From Anagrus nilaparvatae (lineage: Eukaryota > Arthropoda > Insecta > Hymenoptera > Mymaridae): a stretch of DNA of 64,000 nt. Within the stretch, counting starts at the first letter, position 1; the number at the start of each line of letters is the position of its first letter. Both the position numbers and the translations under genes were made by a program. Below the pieces are notes generated by a model. It saw only the letters and a list, made by a program, of their open reading frames with translations. It was not told the DNA's origin and made no database searches. Where the stretch lies: NCBI GenBank assembly GCA_022575985.1, contig JAKSXM010000002.1:17223001-17287000 (forward strand). Reading direction: 5' to 3'. Positions 57,166-64,000 of the stretch are shown one piece after another.

Positions 57166-60141
57166 ATTATATATGTATGTATGTATGTATGTATGACAGT
57201 AAGACCTAATTTTTTTCACCATAAAATCTCGAGGCACTTTTTTTTTTTAAATTTGGATGTAATACCTCATTTTTTTCCATGAAAGTACTGATATCTAGAA
57301 GTATCGTTTTTACTTGATACCTTGAATCTTATAATTAATTTTTTTTTTTAATTTTTTTTTCCGAATTTTTACCACAAAAAATACAAAAAATACCAAACTT
57401 CTTTTTCTTTTTGGACGCAGTACCTAATTGTTTTCTATGGAAGTACTCATTTTAGAAATATCGTTTTTAGTCAATTTTTGGATCTGATACTTAATTTACT
57501 TAACTCTTTTATTCTTGAAGTACCTAATTTTTTTGTATGGACAAATTAGTTTTAGAAATATCGTTTTAACACCAATATCATTTCCATAATTTATTCCTCA
57601 ATTTAAAAATAGTATAAATTTTTTCATTTTTGTTATAGCGTAACAGTCTAATTATGTCTTTTAGATACAATATAATTACGCCAACTACACCAAAAACGGC
57701 CTATTACAGCAGACATAATTATAATTAAAAAATCTTTTTTTTATGAAAAAAACCTAATTTTTTCCATGAGATGTTAAACTAACAGTATCAAGGAAAAGAC
57801 CATTTTCAATTTCAAAAGGAAACTTCAGGACCCGTAACCCAAAGTAGCCCTCGATATCAGAATTTCATAAATATGGGAATAAATGGGAGGGATGGGTACA
57901 ATCCTCTATGCTTCAAGAAAAAAAATCAGTTTCTGCCTCCAATTATCATCTTTTATGATCTAAATCTAGGTTTTTACCAAATACTAATCATATAAGATCA
58001 GATTTGGTTCATATAATATCTTATATGGTCAATTCTGATCAAACTTGCTCAGTTCTGATAAGATTATGAAATACGTATAGTACCACAGTATACATATATA
58101 TACTGTGGTACTATAGAAATATATATACTGTGATAGTACTCTGAACCATCTGATGATTTTAAATCTTGCAATTTTTTATTATAAGATATCCGAGTAGATA
58201 ATATCATTATAAGAAATTAACTCAAGATTTTTAACATTCAAATTCCAAATTTTTCGGCCCTGAAAAACTTAACTCCAAAACCTTGTAAAATAAGTAAAAA
58301 CACACGAAAAACTGGCTAATAAATGCCCATAAATAGTATCAAGGCTTATTTTTGGGGTTATACCTAAACAATTATGATCTTTTATGGCCAAAAACTGATT
58401 TTTTTCCCGAATAGTTTAGAAAAATATTCTAAATTTTAAAAATACTATTTTTTATATTTATTTTTAGTTAATCTCCAAATATCTACGTAAATGAAAAGAA
58501 AAAAAAGATTTAATATTCTTTTAAGTCTTTTTATTCGAAATGTCGTCTATATAATTTATTATTTTTTTTATTAAAAAAAAAAAATCTCAGTCAATTTATA
58601 ATTCTTTTTTATCCTGAATATGCAATTTTTTTTATCACCTCAATTTTCTCAACATTGGTCTTTTCTTCAATTAATTAAAAAAAGAAAAAAAAGAAAATTA
58701 GGTTTCCCACATTCTCATTAATCAGGATTAACTATCACCCAACATAAAAAACTAATTTTCTTAAGAAATTTTTTTCATTTAAAAATTTTTCAGTTTTACA
58801 AAAAAAAAGTAAATTGATGAAAACGTATATATATAAATTAAATTGATTTTTTTTTCCTTCAAATTCTTAGCCAAAAAAAAAAGTTATTAATGAGGTCATG
58901 TCTTCGACTATAATAGTATAGATAATACTTTTGGTTATTAGTGTATATTTGCTGAATAGTGTAAGCCAAATCTTTATCAAGATTCTTACTGCATAGTTAA
59001 ATTTTATAAATTTTTATGTACTCTGGTTAAAATTTGACAGGTTTGCATGAATATTTCAAAACATTTTTTCTTAACTAATTTAAATTTAATTGTTGTACTT
59101 GAAAAATATAATAAAGTATATTGAGCTTAAATAATTAAAAACAGCAGCAACTACTTTTGTTATTTTTTTCTTATCTAAGACAAAAAAACTTATTTTAGTA
59201 TTAATAATTAAGAAAAGAAAGAAAAATAAAATAAAAATTATATAAAAACAATTAAAGAACAATTAAAGATACATAATTATTTTTTTTTAAATTAATAATT
59301 ATTGACAATTTAATTGCAATTTTTTTAATTCGTTTAAGCAAAAAGATATTAATGCAAGAACATCAATATTTTCTTTTCATGCAATTATTATAATTGTTAG
59401 GATAATATGATAATTAACATTAGTAAATTTAATGGTACTGTCATTTCCCAAATTTTTGGTTTTATATTAAGCAATTTAGTAAATATGGCGCGTATATAAT
59501 TACTTACATGCTTGGTTTAAAACTAAAAATAATCTTTTGGATTTTCTTAATTTTTTTACAAAATGGTAAATTAAGAACTATTTTTAAACAAATAGTCAAA
59601 TAATGGTTACCAAAATTTACACTGTAAAGTTGCTCCGCAATTTGATTGAAAAAATTTCTAATAACCCAAGGATACTTTGAGTAGGTAAATATTAAATCTA
59701 TGAAACTAAAAATTAGGAAAATTATTTTAAAGTAAAGTTTCTAGGCCAAGTTAGGTCTACAGAAAACCGATATTGACAGCCGGATTCTTATCTCAGTGCA
59801 ATTTTATTGTCATGGAATATCCTGTATATATAAAAAATTAATCAATTACTACCTTTCAATATTGATGATATCAAATGGCGCCAAAAAAATTAAAGTTTAA
59901 TTTTTGTTAAAAATATAATTCTTATCTCTTTTTTGATTTGATTAAAGATTTTAAATCTTTAAAATTTAGTATAAAATTAAAGCAAATGATAACAAAATTT
60001 ATAAATTTACAAATAAAATATTTTAATTTAATTTTAGTTAAAAATGTTATTAAATTTTTTTATCATTTATTAATATAGTCAAGGCACCAACAATGATAAA
60101 TGGATCCAAAAATTTTATCGGAACGGAAATTTATCCATCTA
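57166..60141. other. AT-rich spacer with microsatellite and small hairpin
   Basis: ATGT repeats lie at 57172-57195. A 36-bp near-perfect palindrome is at 58078-58113 (TAGTACCACAGTATA with its complement). A dispersed repeat at 57230-57600 contains several copies of AATATCGTTTTTA-like phrases. No exon recognised. Confidence 0.5.
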
Positions 60142-60313
60142 TAGAAGCTGTTTATGGCATAATGGTGTTTAAGTTGGTATCATTGTATACGATTTTTTTA
60201 TGGGAGCAAGTGATACCGACCCATTTATACCACTATTCGACTCACTTGCTCCTACGAGAAAAGCATATAAAAAATAATACCAACTGAAACAACATTATGC
60301 CATAAACTGCTTT
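60142..60313. repeat. Two-tier hairpin, probably a MITE remnant
   Basis: The outer arms AGCTGTTTATGGCATAATGG and CATTATGCCATAAACTGC are inverted. An inner hairpin pairs GGGAGCAAGTG (60202-60212) with CACTTGCTCC (60243-60252). TGGATCCA occurs outside each arm (60101, 60317). There is no ORF with coding character. Confidence 0.55.
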
Positions 60314-61066
60314 TCTGGATCCATCTATTTTCAGTCACTAAAATCGATTTAGAAGGTTTCATTCATTTAATTTCCGATGGACAATTTTGAGTAATTAACG
60401 CCATATCATAAAAATTCGACAAAAAATTTGGATGTTAGGTGAATTTTTTAAAGCAATTGCTGATTGAATCTATTTTTGGTACCCCTGTTTAGGTTTTCGG
60501 GATCGCTGATCACATCGCTGAACAAACATCAAAATGGCGAACACACAATTGCGTATAATTGTGTATTCCTAACCACAGAAACGGCGATTTATGTTGTTTT
60601 AATCATATTTACGCTATCTAATAAATCTTTCGGACCATTATCATGATTCTGAAGTCTGATTTTTAATAATCAAAATATTGGGCTGAAAATAGTGGGTTAC
60701 TAACCTTAAAATCGGCAATAAATCCTATTTTAAGCATTTTAACGTGTTGCAATTCTGATATCAGATTTTTAATAAATTTTAATTTAGGATACAGTTATAA
60801 TTTTTAAAAATCTGATATCAGACTCGAAATCAGAGGATCCAAAAATTGACTAGAAAACTATAAAATACTTCAAAAAAGACTCAATCAGCAATCGTTTTCA
60901 AGAATTTACCTATTTTGCAAATTTCTTGGCGATTTTTTATTATATAGCGTTCATTACTCAAATTTAACCATCGTAAAATGGATAAAACCTTAAAAATTGT
61001 TTATTAGTGACTAATAATACATATGTTTTACTCAATTGAATCTATACGTACAGATAAATAGTATAT
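60314..61066. other. Spacer with a module fragment
   Basis: TTTTCGGGATCGCTGATCAC near 60495 resembles the recurrent MULE-type module. Inverted TCTGATATCAGA phrases lie at 60757-60825. No gene recognised. Confidence 0.4.
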
Positions 61067-61186
61067 TACGACCCATGGCCAGAAAAATAAAGAATGACCG
61101 AAACCGCACGTAAATTACCTTCCGAGGCGAAGCCGAGGATGGTAAACTTCGATTTGGGGCATTCTTTTTTTTAGGCCCAGGTCGTA
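61067..61186. repeat. 120-bp hairpin with GC-rich inner stem
   Basis: The ends TACGACCCATGGCC and GGCCCAGGTCGTA are inverted. Inside, TACCTTCCGAGGCGAAGCCG, continuing AGGATGGTA, forms a second small hairpin. Its GC content is clearly above the surroundings. It is probably a very short MITE with TA at its borders. Confidence 0.5.
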
Positions 61187-62636
61187 TACGATAATTCTGC
61201 TTCGTGGCAAGAAAACACGTCTTTGCCGGACGCGCAGCGACCTGGAAATATGTGCTTTCTGGCCGCTGACCAGAAAATTTTTTGATGCATTAACATTGCT
61301 GGCACCTTGACTATAATTAAGTAAAGAAATATTCTGTAGTTAATAATAAAATTTGAAAATATCAATTAACCGCTCCAGTCAAAACACCGTTTTGCGGTTT
61401 TTGGGCAACCAAAACGAGATAAGGTCTCTGCTAATAGTTTTTTATGGCATATATCTTATTTTTGCTTCTAATTATTAATTAGAAAGGTAGTCTAAGCATA
61501 GTTTAAGTACTGTGGTCTAAGTAGTAAACGTAAACCCAGAAAATTTTAGCCTTTTTTTTTATACCCTAAGACATGAGCCATCTCCTCTTACCAATAGAAG
61601 TAATTAAAAAATAAAAAATTTTCAATTAAATCAAGCTTCTTACATCAATAAATCAATTCACTCATTACCCTTGTAAGAAAAAAATGCAAATATTTGCATC
61701 CCTTATTTATTCCTAAACGAGATAAAAAAAAATATTTCAAGTACAAAAATAAGTAACACCCTAATATATATAAATAATACTCTCTGTTTTATCAGAAGAT
61801 GTATAAGTGGTCCTTCTATCTCTTGACATTGCAAATAATATTGATAAAAAATTTTTTTTAATCTTCCATGTGCGTATTAAAACAAAATACAAATAAAAAA
61901 CTGTTTCTCACATCAAATAAATTAATAAAATATTTGTTAATATTAATATTCAATAATATATATATTTAACAGTAAAACTAAATGAGAAAAATCAATAAAA
62001 AAATTTTTTAAGTATAAATAAAAGAGAGGGTACAAACATGCATCAATGAAAATAAAAAACTAAGGCAAAAAAAAGGAAAGACAATGTCCCAAAAAAAAAA
62101 TTTAAGTTAAAAATTAAGAAAAAAGTTTTAAACTAGATCACTAATACTATTGCAAAAAATTTTCATGCACACAAGTTTTTTGTAATTGACTTTTTGTAAT
62201 TTATTATACTATTTATTTTTATTTCTGTTTTCTTTGATTTTGTGGTTGTATGAGTAAATATAATTTTAATTAATAATTTTAAAAAATTTAATAAATTTAA
62301 CAACGCACTATCTTTTTAAATTTTTCTGTAATTCGTTCCTTAACCCCTTAACCCAATTTTTTTTCTCTCACAACCAGCAAACAATATTTATATTCATTAT
62401 TCTTAATAAAAAATAAAATAGTTTTTTTTTTATTTAATGAATAATAAGCAAAAAAAAAATGAGCCTGATTAGAATAATTCTTAAGATAGTAAACAAAAAA
62501 ACGTAGATGAATTCAGTAAACATATAAAATTGTATATATGCATAAGTACTCAAGGTTTTAAAGGAAAAGAAAAACAGTGCAGATGATTTAAGAGTGAGTG
62601 AAATAGTAGAATTTCATGGCCTTATAGAAGACTCAC
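61187..62636. other. AT-rich DNA, possible first intron of the minus-strand gene
   Basis: Nothing recognisable is present apart from a GC-richer patch at 61195-61270. If the exon at 62637-62741 is real, this stretch is the start of its intron. No downstream exon could be identified. Confidence 0.4.
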
Positions 62637-62741
62637 CAGTATGGTTGAGCCATTACCAGCAGTAGGTTGCAAAAGCACTAGAGGTCGTCTACCGGCACCA
62701 TCATTATTATTGAACATTAAACACGTACTATATGGGATCAT
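62637..62741 (-). CDS. Probable first coding exon of an unrecognised host gene (partial)
   Basis: On the - strand an open frame begins at ATG 62741 (MIPYSTCL) or at a second in-frame ATG at 62717 (MFNNNDGAGRRPLVLL, then QPTAGNGSTIL). It ends at 62637 on the strong splice donor CTG/GTGAGT. The first ATG has A at -3, the second does not. The peptide has a mixed, non-AT-driven composition (G, R, P, Q, L), unlike the chance ORFs around it, and follows a GC-richer, CCAAT-containing upstream region. I do not recognise the protein and could not find exon 2 in the window, so the following intron may be tens of kilobases long. The gene would read right to left. The exon is inferred from composition, donor site and promoter context. 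Confidence 0.5.
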
Positions 62742-62799
62742 TTTTATTTTAAAATTTTATAAAATTATTTATTTTTTAATTATTTATAATGCCGGTCTT

Positions 62800-62960
62800 G
62801 TTATTTTTTTGCTTCGCTGACGACGAGTGCATTTGCACGTTTTCTCTTTTAATACATGCTTTGATGCGCGAATATATTAAAGAAAACGAGAGGGGCGACG
62901 CCAATCGGTCCTTGCCGCGCAACTCTTCAACAAAAGATCAATGCGAAAGGGGCTAGTAGG
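62800..62960 (-). promoter_or_regulatory. Probable CpG-containing promoter of the minus-strand gene
   Basis: This short patch is far richer in G, C and CpG than the surrounding DNA (for example GGGGCGACGCCAATCGGTCC on the + strand, GCCGCGC, GACGACGAG). It carries a CCAAT box (CCAAT at 62901-62905 on the + strand, ATTGG on the - strand). No TATA box is obvious, fitting a broad housekeeping-type promoter. It lies 60-220 bp upstream of the predicted start codon. Confidence 0.45.
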
Positions 62961-64000
62961 ATTTAACGCGGAAATATAACATTTTTTTTCAAATTTGAAG
63001 ATTGTGAAAAATACGAAGAAAAAGTAAACTATTTGCAAGAATTAAGCCCTCAAGGAAAAAATTAATTTATGTGTTTCACGCAGGAATCATATAAAAAACT
63101 TTCTCAGATAGTTTTCTACATTGACTACTTTTATACATTAGCCCAGTCATGATTATTGTCTAAGTTAAATCTTTCAATAACAATGAAAAACTTGGGTGTT
63201 TTAAGCTCCCCAATTCATTAAAAAAAATCTGCTTATAGTAAGGGGAATTTTGTTTTCTTTCTCAAACGTTCCAAATGACCTGCAACGCAAAAAATTTTTT
63301 TTAATTTTAAAAATAAAATAATAATTTTAAAATAAAAATTTTTTTTTGCTCATTTAGGATAGGCGTCCAGCATTTTAAACTGAGTACGCTGCGAAAAAAT
63401 AATTATGTAATTTGCAAACGCTTGAACAAGTAGAAAAGTTCTGCAAATAACAACTGGACTATTCTGAGTTACGGCAAACGGATTATCTTTTTTCAGTGTG
63501 GGGTTTTCCATAAATTACGTCCAGAGTTTAGGGGTAGGTAGGTTTAACTTAAAATGTGACAACTTGGACACAAAGAAGAAGGTACGATTAATGAAAAAAC
63601 AGACGTCCCTGATTTTTTCTTTTATCTATTTTAAAACTATTTTAAATTTTTTAAAAAAAAATTTACAGTTAATCATTAAGAATGAAGCTATAGCCTCGTC
63701 TAAGTAATAATAATAATTGTATTCAAAATAATAAATTTGTTTATAACATTTTTAGTTTATTTTATTCAAAAAGAGCATAAATGACGTTCAATCTATGTTA
63801 CAAAATAGTAATTTTTATGCTCTTATCATGAAAAATCTTCTTTTATTTTATTTAAGTAGGTATACTTGCTTATGAACTATTACAGAATTAGAACAAATAT
63901 TGTTCAAATTAAGGGTAATTAATGTTTTTAATGTGTAAAATTTCAAGATAATTAGGAAGTTTAGAAGTGAAGAGTATTTAATAAAAACATTTAAGGTTGT
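62961..64000. other. Spacer at the right edge
   Basis: AT-rich. A somewhat more balanced stretch at 63370-63590 (GTGGGGTTTTCCATAAATTA) has no clear coding frame. No repeats shared with the rest of the window were recognised. Confidence 0.4.

Overview
The window is strongly AT-rich, intron-bearing eukaryotic DNA, most likely from an insect. Evidence is GT/AG-spliced exons, an arthropod-style TATA plus TCAGT-like promoter, and decayed copies of typical insect transposons: BEL/Pao, R1-like and R2-like LINEs, a CR1/Jockey-like LINE tail, pogo/Tigger, and a FLYWCH-MULE DNA transposon. The species cannot be named from the sequence. Conventional gene content is very low.

Two host genes can be supported. 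The first lies on the + strand at 8530-13998. It has four phase-0 exons encoding a 242-residue secreted protein with a clear signal peptide, six cysteines in the mature part and no family I can name. Its promoter region is a nearly perfect 203-bp tandem triplication (7868-8468), each unit carrying its own TATA box, and its second intron holds a 3.5-kb nest of inverted-repeat elements with a LINE inside. The second is a probable first coding exon on the - strand at 62637-62741, with a strong splice donor and a CpG-containing, CCAAT-box upstream region (about 62800-62960). The AT-rich stretch to its left could be its intron.

The rest is mobile DNA and AT-rich spacer. Layout: 1-1028, a small MITE and a 572-bp foldback; 2978-5203, an inverted-repeat element carrying nested insertions; 5563-7183, a foldback carrying a Tigger derivative with intact TA duplications; 7868-14325, the secreted-protein gene; 14490-18385, nested elements including a 1426-bp near-perfect palindrome and a MULE-type MITE; 21336-25291, a minisatellite-bearing element, a MULE transposon with an internally deleted FLYWCH transposase, and an element carrying an R2-like endonuclease fragment; 31255-38316, two foldbacks of one family, a small MITE, and two oppositely oriented minisatellite-bearing elements; 41433-42130, an R1-like fragment; 44393-45184, a foldback with a 10-bp target duplication; 45802-51240, a decayed BEL/Pao element interrupted by another transposon; 52571-57165, two more foldbacks; 57166-62636, spacer with small hairpins.

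A recurring theme is long inverted-repeat (foldback) DNA. At least ten separate hairpin-forming units from about 70 bp to 1.4 kb are visible, several belonging to one family marked by the phrase GACTATAGCGCTGAGAGAA. A second family has inverted 13-mers (CATGGAACATGTT / AACATGTTCCATG) around a roughly 20-bp minisatellite and occurs four times. These are the main unclassified systems here. All boundaries were read by eye and may be off by several bases.
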